Shown here one piece after another: positions 1 through 6,911 of a stretch of DNA of 9,470 nucleotides; positions within the stretch are counted from its first letter, which is position 1, and every line of letters starts with the position of its first letter. A program made the position numbers and the translations under genes. Location: positions 1 through 9,470 of the forward strand of contig DATFPQ010000102.1 in NCBI GenBank assembly GCA_035264765.1. Reading direction: 5' to 3'. This stretch comes from DATFPQ01 sp035264765. GTDB lineage: Bacteria; Actinomycetota; Actinomycetes; Actinomycetales; Angustibacteraceae. The notes below the pieces were generated by a model. The model was not told the origin of the DNA and searched no databases. It was given only the letters and a program-made list of their open reading frames with translations.

Positions 1-42
1 CCCACACCCAGGCCCCCACCCGCACGCAGACCGAGATCCCCC

Positions 43-47
43 GGAGG
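43..47 (+). promoter_or_regulatory. Shine-Dalgarno site of argG
   Basis: GGAGG lies 8 nt before the GTG at 56, a near-ideal match to the anti-Shine-Dalgarno sequence. It fixes the GTG as the argG start. Only 42 bases of upstream DNA are in the window, and no promoter or ARG-box operator can be recognised in them. Confidence 0.85.
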
Positions 48-55
48 ACTACACG

Positions 56-1468
56 GTGAGCAAGGTTCTGACCTCCCTTCCCGTCGGAGAGCGGATCGGC
101 ATCGCCTTCTCCGGCGGTCTCGACACGTCCGTGGCCGTGGCGTGGATGCGCGAGAAGGGGGCCGTGCCGTGCACGTACACCGCGGACATCGGCCAGTACG
201 ACGAGCCGGACGTGCAGGGCGTGCCGACGCGTGCCCTGCAGTACGGCGCCGAGCTGTCCCGCGCGGTCGACTGCCGGACCCTCCTGGTCGAGGAGGGCCT
301 CGCCGCGCTGGCCTGCGGCGCCTTCCACATTCGCTCGGCCGGGCGCGCCTACTTCAACACCACCCCGCTCGGCCGGGCGGTGACCGGCACCATGCTGGTG
401 CGCGCCATGCACGAGGATGGCGTGGACATCTGGGGCGACGGGTCGACGTTCAAGGGCAACGACATCGAGCGGTTCTACCGGTACGGCCTGCTGGCCAACC
501 CGGCACTGCGCATCTACAAGCCCTGGCTGGACGCGGAGTTCGTCGAGGAGCTCGGCGGCCGCGCCGAGATGAGCCAGTGGCTGACCGAGCGCGGGCTGCC
601 CTACCGGGACAGCCAGGAGAAGGCGTACTCCACCGACGCGAACATCTGGGGCGCCACCCACGAGGCGAAGACCCTGGAGCAGCTGGACGTGTCCCTGGAG
701 TCGGTCGAGCCGATCATGGGCGTGAAGTTCTGGGACACGACCGTGGCCGTCGACCCCGAGGACGTGTCGATCCGGTTCGAGGCCGGCCGTCCGATCGCGG
801 TGAACGGGCGGGACGTCACCGACCCCGTCGCGCTGGTGCACGAGGTCAACGCCATCGGCGGCCGGCACGGCATCGGCATGTCGGACCAGATCGAGAACCG
901 GATCATCGAGGCGAAGTCCCGCGGTGTCTACGAGGCCCCTGGCATGGCCCTGCTCTGGATCGCCTACGAGCGCTTGCTCAACGCCGTCCACAACGAGGAC
1001 ACCATCGCCAACTACCACGCCGAGGGACGCCGGCTCGGCCGGTTGCTGTACGAGGGCCGCTGGTTCGACCCGCAGGCGCTGATGCTGCGCGAGTCGCTGC
1101 AGCGTTGGGTGGCCGGCCTCGTCACCGGCGAGGTGACGCTGCGGCTGCGCCGGGGCGAGGACTACTCGATCCTGCGCACCGAGGGTCCGGCGTTCTCCTA
1201 CCACCCCGACAAGCTGTCGATGGAGCGCACGGCGAACGCCGCGTTCGGCCCGGTCGACCGGATCGGCCAGCTCACCATGCGCAACCTCGACATCGCGGAC
1301 AGCCGGGCCAAGCTCGAGCAGTACGCCCAGTACAGCCGGTTGCTGGAGGACCGCGGCGAGCTGTTCAGCGGGATCGAGGTCGGAGGCGCCGAGCGGATCG
1401 CCGCCAACCCGGCCGTCCGCGAGTCCGAGGCGCTGGACGCCGCCGCCATGGAGACGGGTACCGACTGA
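56..1468 (+). CDS. argG: Argininosuccinate synthase, long (E. coli-like) subfamily
   Basis: ATP-dependent joining of citrulline and aspartate to give argininosuccinate, the penultimate step of arginine synthesis in the cytoplasm. The 470-residue product has the PP-loop ATP motif SGGLDTS at residues 19-25. It then carries blocks I recognise from E. coli ArgG, such as YFNTTPLGRAVTGTMLV, WGDGSTFKGNDIERFYRYG, HEAKTLE, IMGVKFWD, GMSDQIENRIIEAKSRG and IGQLTMRNLDI. Its length and these blocks place it in the longer E. coli-type group, not the ~400-residue group I associate with most bacterial arg clusters. The GTG start is supported by GGAGG 8 nt upstream. The stop overlaps the argH start (TGATG), so the two genes are translationally coupled. 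The C-terminal ~35 residues are Ala/Glu-rich and look unconserved. Function is near certain; the origin of this subtype is open. Confidence 0.97.
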   Translation: MSKVLTSLPVGERIGIAFSGGLDTSVAVAWMREKGAVPCTYTADIGQYDEPDVQGVPTRALQYGAELSRAVDCRTLLVEEGLAALACGAFHIRSAGRAYFNTTPLGRAVTGTMLVRAMHEDGVDIWGDGSTFKGNDIERFYRYGLLANPALRIYKPWLDAEFVEELGGRAEMSQWLTERGLPYRDSQEKAYSTDANIWGATHEAKTLEQLDVSLESVEPIMGVKFWDTTVAVDPEDVSIRFEAGRPIAVNGRDVTDPVALVHEVNAIGGRHGIGMSDQIENRIIEAKSRGVYEAPGMALLWIAYERLLNAVHNEDTIANYHAEGRRLGRLLYEGRWFDPQALMLRESLQRWVAGLVTGEVTLRLRRGEDYSILRTEGPAFSYHPDKLSMERTANAAFGPVDRIGQLTMRNLDIADSRAKLEQYAQYSRLLEDRGELFSGIEVGGAERIAANPAVRESEALDAAAMETGTD

Positions 1469-2904
1469 TGGCCGCGGACGCGGGAACCAGAGCCGGTGCG
1501 CTCTGGGGCGGCCGGTTCGCCGGCGGCCCCGCCGACGCCCTCGCCGAGCTGTCCCGCAGCACCCACTTCGACTGGCGCCTGGCCCGGCTGGACATCGCCG
1601 GGTCGCGCGCGCACGCGCGCGTGCTGCACGCGGCCGGGCTGCTGGACGACGACGCGCTCGCGGGCATGCTGGCGGCGCTGGACTCCCTCGACACGGATGT
1701 CGCGTCGGGTGCGTTCGGGCCGAGCCCGGACGACGAGGACGTGCACAGCGCGCTGGAGCGCGGGCTGATCGAGCGTGCGGGCGCGAACCTCGGTGGCCGG
1801 CTGCGGGCCGGGCGCTCGCGCAACGACCAGATCGCCACGCTGGTGCGGATGTACCTGCGCGAGCACGCCCGCGTGGTCGGCGGGCTGGTGCTCGACGTGG
1901 TCGAGGCGCTGATCGCGCAGGCCGACGGGAACCAGGGCGCCGCCATGCCAGGGCGCACGCACCTGCAGCACGCGCAGCCCGTGCTCCTGGCGCACCACCT
2001 GCTCGCGCACGCCTGGCCGTTGCTGCGCGACGTCGGCCGGCTGCTCGACTGGGACGAGCGGGCGGCCGCGTCGCCGTACGGCTCGGGGGCCCTGGCCGGA
2101 TCGTCGCTCGGCCTGGACCCCGCCGCGGTCGCTCGCGAGCTCGGCTTCGACCGCCCGGTCGAGAACTCGATCGACGGCACCGCTTCGCGCGACGTCGTGG
2201 CCGAGTTCTCGTTCGTCACCGCGATGGTCGGGGTCGACGTCTCCCGGCTGGCCGAGGAGGTGGTCCTCTGGGCCACCAAGGAGTTCTCCTTCGTCACGCT
2301 TGACGACGCGTACTCCACCGGGTCGAGCATCATGCCGCAGAAGAAGAACCCGGACGTCGCGGAGCTGGCGCGTGGCAAGGCCGGGCGGCTGGTCGGTGAC
2401 CTCACCGGCCTGCTGACGACGCTCAAGGGCCTGCCGCTCGCATACAATCGTGACTTGCAGGAGGACAAGGAACCGGTGTTCGACGCGGTCGACACCCTGG
2501 AGGTGCTGCTGCCCGCGGTCAGCGGCATGGTGGCGACCCTGCGGTTCCACACCGACCGGATGGCCGAGCTCGCGCCGCAGGGCTTCGCGCTCGCCACTGA
2601 CGTCGCCGAGTGGCTGGTCCGCAGGGGCGTGCCGTTCCGCGTGGCGCATGAGGTGGCCGGCGCCTGCGTCCGCGAGTGCGAGCGGCGCGGCATCGAGCTG
2701 TGGGATCTCTCCGACGACGACCTCGTGGCCATCGCCCCCGAGCTGACGCCCGCCGTTCGCGAGGTGCTCACCGTCGAGGGGTCGCTCGCGTCCCGGGACG
2801 CCGTCGGGGGCACCGCCCCGGCGCGGGTCGCCGAGCAGCTGCTGGCCGCGCGCGGCGCGGTGGCCGACGCGCGAGCGTGGACGTCGGCGCCACCCTTCGC
2901 CTGA
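1468..2904 (+). CDS. argH: Argininosuccinate lyase
   Basis: Cleaves argininosuccinate to arginine and fumarate, the last step of arginine synthesis; a homotetramer of the fumarase/aspartase superfamily. The 478-residue product shows the family's conserved regions in order: LWGGRF at 12-17; GRSRNDQ at 115-121; THLQHAQP at 164-171, with His165 the usual active-site histidine; and the signature GSSIMPQKKNPD at 285-296, which carries the catalytic serine loop. Length is normal (about 450-480). The ATG at 1468 overlaps the argG stop and has no separate strong ribosome site, consistent with translational coupling. In-frame translation can be extended upstream to 142, but that stretch is only the alternate frame of argG and lacks family similarity. 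The gene is intact and ends 170 bp before the next gene. Confidence 0.97.
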   Translation: MAADAGTRAGALWGGRFAGGPADALAELSRSTHFDWRLARLDIAGSRAHARVLHAAGLLDDDALAGMLAALDSLDTDVASGAFGPSPDDEDVHSALERGLIERAGANLGGRLRAGRSRNDQIATLVRMYLREHARVVGGLVLDVVEALIAQADGNQGAAMPGRTHLQHAQPVLLAHHLLAHAWPLLRDVGRLLDWDERAAASPYGSGALAGSSLGLDPAAVARELGFDRPVENSIDGTASRDVVAEFSFVTAMVGVDVSRLAEEVVLWATKEFSFVTLDDAYSTGSSIMPQKKNPDVAELARGKAGRLVGDLTGLLTTLKGLPLAYNRDLQEDKEPVFDAVDTLEVLLPAVSGMVATLRFHTDRMAELAPQGFALATDVAEWLVRRGVPFRVAHEVAGACVRECERRGIELWDLSDDDLVAIAPELTPAVREVLTVEGSLASRDAVGGTAPARVAEQLLAARGAVADARAWTSAPPFA

Positions 2905-2995
2905 GCCCCCAGCTGCTCCACCAGGGCCGCGTTGCTCCCCCAGAGCCGGTGCAAGCGCTGCTGCCGGCGGCCCCCGTGGAGCACGGCGCGGGGTC

Positions 2996-3024
2996 TTTAC
3001 GGCGCTCGTGCCGCGGGACAGACT
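2996..3024 (+). promoter_or_regulatory. Weak candidate promoter for the sdh cluster
   Basis: TTTACG (2996-3001) and CAGACT (3019-3024) are separated by 17 nt, with matches of 4/6 and 3/6 to the -35 and -10 consensus. The -10 box keeps the A at position 2 and T at position 6. A start near 3031 would give a short leader of about 45 nt before the ATG at 3075. This is an inference from spacing and weak matches only. Confidence 0.25.
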
Positions 3025-3035
3025 GCAGCTAGCGC

Positions 3036-3052
3036 ACCCGCGATCGGCGGGT
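3036..3052. repeat. Short inverted repeat ACCCGC-GATCG-GCGGGT
   Basis: A perfect 6-bp inverted repeat around a 5-nt centre, 22 nt before the next start codon. It is not followed by a T-run, so it is more likely an operator or a leader hairpin than a terminator. The bases CGCGATCGG (3039-3047) recur as CGCGATTGG (3058-3066), 19 bp apart. Confidence 0.4.
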
Positions 3053-3074
3053 TCCTTCGCGATTGGGGTCCGGC

Positions 3075-3359
3075 ATGACCGTCACCGACGACCTGGCCGC
3101 GTGCTCGCGCGACCTGGCCGCCCTGCGCAGTAGCGTCCTCTGCCTGCAGACCCACCTCGGCGAGACGGTCGACGTCCAACGGCTCAAGGACGACGTGGCG
3201 CGGGTGGCGTCCGACCTCGGCCTGCTGGCCCGACAGATCGGCGCGTCCGAGCCCACGCCGACCGCAGAGAAGGTCTACATCCCGGACGGGGACTACGACC
3301 CCTCGTTCTGGGCCGACGCCGAGGACGAGGGGCTCGGGGCGCCGGGTCGGGCGCATTGA
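3075..3359 (+). CDS. Small acidic protein of unknown function at the head of the sdh cluster
   Basis: I do not recognise this 94-residue protein. Residues 1-57 look like a single long amphipathic helix or helical hairpin: hydrophobic residues (L, V) recur with heptad-like spacing through AALRSSVLCLQTHLGE and LKDDVARVASDLGLLARQ. After a Ser/Pro/Thr hinge (58-64), the tail is acidic and aromatic: VYIPDGDYDPSFWADAEDEG. No transmembrane segment or signal peptide is seen; there are two cysteines (10 and 23). ATG 3075 is preferred, with GGGG 6 nt upstream; a TTG at 3063 would add four residues. It lies 12 nt before the sdhC-like start and in the same frame, with only a TGA and four codons between. 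Its last residues, GLGAPGRAH, resemble GVGAPGRAR near the start of the next protein. Position suggests an accessory part of the succinate dehydrogenase, which is inference only. Confidence 0.75.
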   Translation: MTVTDDLAACSRDLAALRSSVLCLQTHLGETVDVQRLKDDVARVASDLGLLARQIGASEPTPTAEKVYIPDGDYDPSFWADAEDEGLGAPGRAH

Positions 3360-3371
3360 GCGGGCGCTGAC

Positions 3372-4202
3372 GTGGCGGCCGAGACCCGCGCGACCGATGC
3401 GTTCGACGCCGGGGTCGGTGCGCCTGGTCGTGCCCGCATCCCGCAGCGCACGCTCCGCGGTGACCGCTGGTGGGCGCAGCCCGCGCTCACGGCCCTCGGC
3501 CTGACGGCCTGGCTCCTCTACGGTCTGGTGCGCACCGCGAGCCAGAAGTACTACTGGGTGGCGGACTACCACTACCTGACGCCGTTCGCGTCCCCCTGCC
3601 TGTCGACGTCCTGCGAACCGGGCTCGAGCCACTTCGGGACACCGTTCGGGGACTTCCCGCCGCTGGTGCCGCTGGCCATCCTCACGCTCCCGTTCCTGCT
3701 GGGCTTCCGGCTCACCTGCTACTACTACCGCAAGGCGTACTACCGCTCGTTCTGGCTGTCGCCCCCCGCCTGCGCCGTGGCCGAGCCACACCGCCGCTAC
3801 TCCGGTGAGACTCGGTTCCCGCTGCTGCTGCAGAACGCGCACCGGTACTTCTTCTACGTGGCGGTGCTGATCTCACTCATCAACACCTACGACGCCATCG
3901 TCGCCTTCCACGGGGGGACCGGGGGGTTCGGCTTCGGCCTGGGCAACCTCGTGCTCCTCGGCAACGTCGTGCTGCTCTGGGGCTACACGCTCTCCTGCCA
4001 CTCCTGCCGCCACATCACCGCCGGACGGATCAACCACTTCTCCCGGCACCCGGTGCGCTACCGCCTGTGGCAGGAGGTGTCGCGGCTGAACCGGCACCAC
4101 ATGGGGCTGGCCTGGACCACGCTGGCCTCACTTGTTGTTGCAGACCTGTACGTGGCGCTGGTGTCCGCCGGCGTCCTCACCGACCTGCGCTTCATCGACT
4201 GA
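3372..4202 (+). CDS. sdhC: Succinate dehydrogenase membrane-anchor subunit (mycobacterial Sdh1 SdhC-like)
   Basis: Membrane subunit expected to anchor the SdhA/SdhB pair and pass electrons to menaquinone. The 276-residue product has five predicted transmembrane helices at about 35-53, 97-117, 156-178, 187-208 and 246-268. Arg/Lys-rich loops (118-155, 209-245) put the N-terminus and the SdhB-binding face in the cytoplasm. I recognise blocks shared with the mycobacterial Rv0249c-type subunit: DRWW (31-34), FRLTCYYYRKAYYRSFW (112-128), NAHRYFFY (155-162) and LSCHSCRH (207-214). Cys116, Cys134, Cys209 and Cys212, with several histidines, cluster on the cytoplasmic side; Cys76 and Cys81 sit in the outer loop. 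It replaces the separate SdhC and SdhD of E. coli, and no sdhD is present. GTG 3372 lacks a clear ribosome site and is probably coupled to the upstream small gene. Its stop is 9 nt before sdhA. Confidence 0.88.
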   Translation: MAAETRATDAFDAGVGAPGRARIPQRTLRGDRWWAQPALTALGLTAWLLYGLVRTASQKYYWVADYHYLTPFASPCLSTSCEPGSSHFGTPFGDFPPLVPLAILTLPFLLGFRLTCYYYRKAYYRSFWLSPPACAVAEPHRRYSGETRFPLLLQNAHRYFFYVAVLISLINTYDAIVAFHGGTGGFGFGLGNLVLLGNVVLLWGYTLSCHSCRHITAGRINHFSRHPVRYRLWQEVSRLNRHHMGLAWTTLASLVVADLYVALVSAGVLTDLRFID

Positions 4203-4211
4203 GAGGGACCG

Positions 4212-6137
4212 GTGGCCGAGCTCGAGCGTCATGCCTACGACGTCGTCGTCGTCGGTGCGGGGGGTGCGGGACTGCGCGCCGCGATCGAGGCGCGCGAGCA
4301 CGGCCTGCGCACCGCGATCGTCTGCAAGTCCCTGTTCGGCAAGGCGCACACCGTCATGGCGGAGGGTGGCATCGCCGCCGCCATGGGCAACTCCAACGCC
4401 AAGGACTCCTGGCAGGTGCACTTCCGCGACACCATGCGCGGCGGCAAGTTCCTCAACAACCCGCGGATGGCCGAGCTCCACGCGCTCGAGGCGCCGCAAC
4501 GGGTCTGGGAGCTCGAGACCTATGGAGCCCTCTTCGACCGGACGGCTGACGGCCGGATCAGCCAGCGCAACTTCGGCGGCCACGAGTACGCGCGCCTCGC
4601 CCACGTCGGCGACCGCACGGGCCTGGAGCTGATCCGGACGCTGCAGCAGAAGATCGTGTCGCTGCAGCAGGAGGACGAGCGGCTGCACGGGGACGCCGAG
4701 GCGCGGCTGCGCGTGTTCCCCGAGCTGACCATCACCGAACTTCTCCGCGACGCCGGCCGGATCAGCGGTGCCTTCGGCTACTGGCGCGAGTCCGGCCGGT
4801 TCGTCCTGCTCCAGGCGCCCGCCGTCATCCTCGCAACCGGGGGCATCGGCAAGTCTTTCAAGGTGACGTCCAACTCGTGGGAGTACACCGGTGACGGGCA
4901 TGCCCTGGCCCTGCGCGCCGGAGCGACCCTGATCAACATGGAGTTCGTCCAGTTCCACCCGACCGGCATGGTCTGGCCGCCGTCGGTCAAGGGGATCCTC
5001 GTCACGGAGTCGGTCCGCGGTGACGGGGGAGTGCTGCGCGACAAGGACGGCCGACGGTTCATGTTCGACTATGTCCCCGACGTCTTCCGCAGCCAGTACG
5101 CGACGAGCGAGGACGAGGCCGACGGCTGGTACACCGACCCGGAGAACCACAAGCGCCCGCCCGAGCTGCTGCCGCGCGACGAGGTGGCCCGGGCCATCAA
5201 CAGCGAGGTCAAGGCCGGGCGCGGTTCGCCGCACGGCGGCGTCTTCCTCGACGTGTCGAGCCGGCTGCCCGCCGAGGAGATCATCCGCCGGCTGCCGTCA
5301 ATGCACCACCAGTTCAAGGAGCTCGCCGACGTCGACATCACGGCCGAGCCGATGGAGGTGGGTCCCACCTGCCACTACGTCATGGGTGGTGTCGAGGTCG
5401 ACCCCGACACCGCGGCGGCGCGCGTGCCGGGGCTGTTCGCGGCGGGCGAGGTGGCCGGGGGCATGCATGGCTCGAACCGGCTCGGCGGCAACTCCCTGTC
5501 CGACCTGCTCGTGTTCGGACGCCGGGCGGGCGCCGGTGCCGCGGCCTACCTGGAGGGCCTCGGCGCGTCCTTGCCGGAGGTCCGCGAAGAGCACGTCGAG
5601 GCGGCGGCGCGGGCGGCGGTGGCGCCCTTCGGCGACGAGACCGTCCACCGCACGGAGAACCCGTACGCGCTGCACCAGGAGCTGCAGCAGTCGATGAACG
5701 ACCTGGTGGGCATCATCCGGCGGGAAGCCGAGGTCAAGCAGGCGGTGGAGCGGCTGGCCGAGCTGCGCGAACGCGCGGCGCGGGTCGTCGTCGAGGGTCA
5801 TCGGCAGTTCAACCCCGGCTGGCACCTGGCGCTCGACCTGCGGAACATGGTTGACGTCTGCGAGTGCGTCGCCCGGGCCGCGCTCGAGCGCACCGAGAGC
5901 CGCGGCGGGCACACCCGCGAGGACTACCCCGGCATGGACCCGAGCTGGCGCGGCGTCAACCTGGTCTGCCGGCTGCGGGACGGCAGCGGCGTCGAGCTGA
6001 CCCGCCAGCCGGTGCCCGCCCTCCGCGCGGACCTGGCGGCACTGTTCGAGCGGGACGAGCTGGCGAAGTACCTGACCGCCGAGGAGCTCGAGGGGCTGGA
6101 CGGGACCGGACCGGGCAAGCAGCGAGGGGCGTCATGA
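4212..6137 (+). CDS. sdhA: Succinate dehydrogenase/fumarate reductase flavoprotein subunit
   Basis: Catalytic subunit that oxidises succinate to fumarate (or the reverse) using covalent FAD at the cytoplasmic face of the membrane. In the 641-residue product: the Rossmann motif GAGGAG at 15-20; AHTVMAEGG, with His46 the expected FAD-linked histidine; FHPTG at 248-252; RGDGG at 269-273; LPRDEVAR at 320-327; PTCHYVMGG with His388; and HGSNRLGGNSL with Arg423. These match the substrate-binding histidines and arginines of the family. Compared with E. coli SdhA there is an added stretch at about 291-318 (around QYATSEDEADGWYTDPENHK), which I associate with the actinobacterial Sdh1 type. The GTG start has GAGGGA 3 nt upstream, directly after the sdhC stop. 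The TGA stop overlaps the sdhB ATG (ATGA). All catalytic residues are intact. Confidence 0.96.
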   Translation: MAELERHAYDVVVVGAGGAGLRAAIEAREHGLRTAIVCKSLFGKAHTVMAEGGIAAAMGNSNAKDSWQVHFRDTMRGGKFLNNPRMAELHALEAPQRVWELETYGALFDRTADGRISQRNFGGHEYARLAHVGDRTGLELIRTLQQKIVSLQQEDERLHGDAEARLRVFPELTITELLRDAGRISGAFGYWRESGRFVLLQAPAVILATGGIGKSFKVTSNSWEYTGDGHALALRAGATLINMEFVQFHPTGMVWPPSVKGILVTESVRGDGGVLRDKDGRRFMFDYVPDVFRSQYATSEDEADGWYTDPENHKRPPELLPRDEVARAINSEVKAGRGSPHGGVFLDVSSRLPAEEIIRRLPSMHHQFKELADVDITAEPMEVGPTCHYVMGGVEVDPDTAAARVPGLFAAGEVAGGMHGSNRLGGNSLSDLLVFGRRAGAGAAAYLEGLGASLPEVREEHVEAAARAAVAPFGDETVHRTENPYALHQELQQSMNDLVGIIRREAEVKQAVERLAELRERAARVVVEGHRQFNPGWHLALDLRNMVDVCECVARAALERTESRGGHTREDYPGMDPSWRGVNLVCRLRDGSGVELTRQPVPALRADLAALFERDELAKYLTAEELEGLDGTGPGKQRGAS

Positions 6138-6883
6138 CCTACAAGGGACGGTTCCGGGTCTGGCGCGGGGACGACGAGGGCGGCGCGCTGGCCGACTACG
6201 ACGTCGAGGTCAACGAGGGCGAGGTCGTGCTCGACGTCGTCCACCGGCTGCAGGCGACCCAGGCTCCCGACCTCGCGGTGCGCTGGAACTGCAAGGCCGG
6301 CAAGTGCGGGTCCTGCAGCGCGGAGGTGAACGGCCGTCCGCGGCTGCTCTGCATGACGAGGATGAGCATCTTCGCGGAGACCGACGTGGTGACGATCACG
6401 CCGCTGCGCGCCTTCCCGGTGCTGCGCGACCTGGTCACGGATGTGTCGTTCAACTACGCCAAGGCGCGGGAGGTCCCGGCCTTTGCCCCGCCCGCCGACC
6501 TGCAGCCCGGGGAGTACCGGATGCAGCAGGTCGACGTCGAGCGCTCGCAGGAGTTCCGCAAGTGCATCGAGTGCTTCCTGTGCCAGGACACCTGCCACGT
6601 CGTCCGTGACCACGAGGAGAACAAGACGGCCTTCGCCGGGCCCCGTTACCTCATGCGGATCGCGGAGCTCGACATGCACCCGCTCGACACCCTGGACCGC
6701 AAGGACGACGCCAAGGACCGCTTCGGGTTGGGCCTGTGCAACATCACCAAGTGCTGCACCGAGGTCTGCCCGGAACACATCAAGATCACCGACAACGCCC
6801 TGATCCCGCTCAAGGAGCGGGTCGTCGACCGGCGGTACGACCCCCTGGTCTGGCTCGGCTCGAAGATATCCCGCCGTCGCTGA
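6134..6883 (+). CDS. sdhB: Succinate dehydrogenase/fumarate reductase iron-sulfur subunit
   Basis: Carries electrons from the SdhA flavin to the membrane subunit through three iron-sulfur clusters. In the 249-residue product, Cys53, Cys58, Cys61 and Cys73 (NCKAGKCGSC then LLC) bind the N-terminal ferredoxin-type [2Fe-2S] centre. Cys144, Cys147, Cys150 and Cys212 fit the [4Fe-4S] centre. Cys154, Cys202 and Cys208 fit the [3Fe-4S] centre. Spacing agrees with E. coli SdhB. There is an extra neighbouring cysteine, Cys207 (KCCTEVCP), which I believe is usual in actinobacterial relatives. The ATG overlaps the sdhA stop by 4 nt, with GAGGGG just upstream, so translation is coupled. Length is normal. 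This is the last gene of the sdh set, 28 nt before the DNA glycosylase gene. Confidence 0.96.
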   Translation: MTYKGRFRVWRGDDEGGALADYDVEVNEGEVVLDVVHRLQATQAPDLAVRWNCKAGKCGSCSAEVNGRPRLLCMTRMSIFAETDVVTITPLRAFPVLRDLVTDVSFNYAKAREVPAFAPPADLQPGEYRMQQVDVERSQEFRKCIECFLCQDTCHVVRDHEENKTAFAGPRYLMRIAELDMHPLDTLDRKDDAKDRFGLGLCNITKCCTEVCPEHIKITDNALIPLKERVVDRRYDPLVWLGSKISRRR

Positions 6884-6890
6884 GCCGCCC

Positions 6891-6903
6891 GGTGCCCGGC
6901 ACC
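6891..6903. repeat. Palindrome between sdhB and the glycosylase gene
   Basis: GGTGCCCGGCACC is a perfect inverted repeat of 6 bp around one central base; as RNA it would be 5 bp with a 3-nt loop. It occupies half of the 28-nt gap between sdhB and mpg. No T-run follows, so it is not a standard terminator. It could be an operator or a weak hairpin that lowers expression of the downstream genes. Confidence 0.35.
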
Positions 6904-6911
6904 ATGTCCGG

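Larger units (their letters stand above)
2905..3074. other. Non-coding gap between argH and the sdh-linked cluster
   Basis: 170 bp without a convincing gene. It contains a perfect 6-bp inverted repeat (3036-3052), a nearby CGCGATYGG direct repeat and a weak promoter candidate. GC-rich short hairpins occur around 2960-2971, but no stem followed by a T-run, so I cannot call a rho-independent terminator for argGH. The gap is the natural place for the argGH transcript to end and the next operon to begin. Confidence 0.5.

Noticed and set aside
142..1467. Long open frame joined in frame to argH from 142
   Set aside because: It is the alternate frame of argG, very Arg/Gly/Pro-rich and without family motifs. 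ArgH similarity begins at the ATG at 1468.
1487..2952. Identical 13-nt words (CCAGAGCCGGTGC) at 1487 and 2940, flanking most of argH
   Set aside because: Several exact 13-mers are expected by chance in 9.5 kb of very GC-rich DNA, and no other sign of an insertion boundary is present.
1198..2984. Long open frames on the minus strand across argH
   Set aside because: They mirror the high third-position GC of the real genes, have low-complexity Ser/Arg content and no recognisable domains. The same applies to minus-strand frames across sdhA, sdhB and tyrS.
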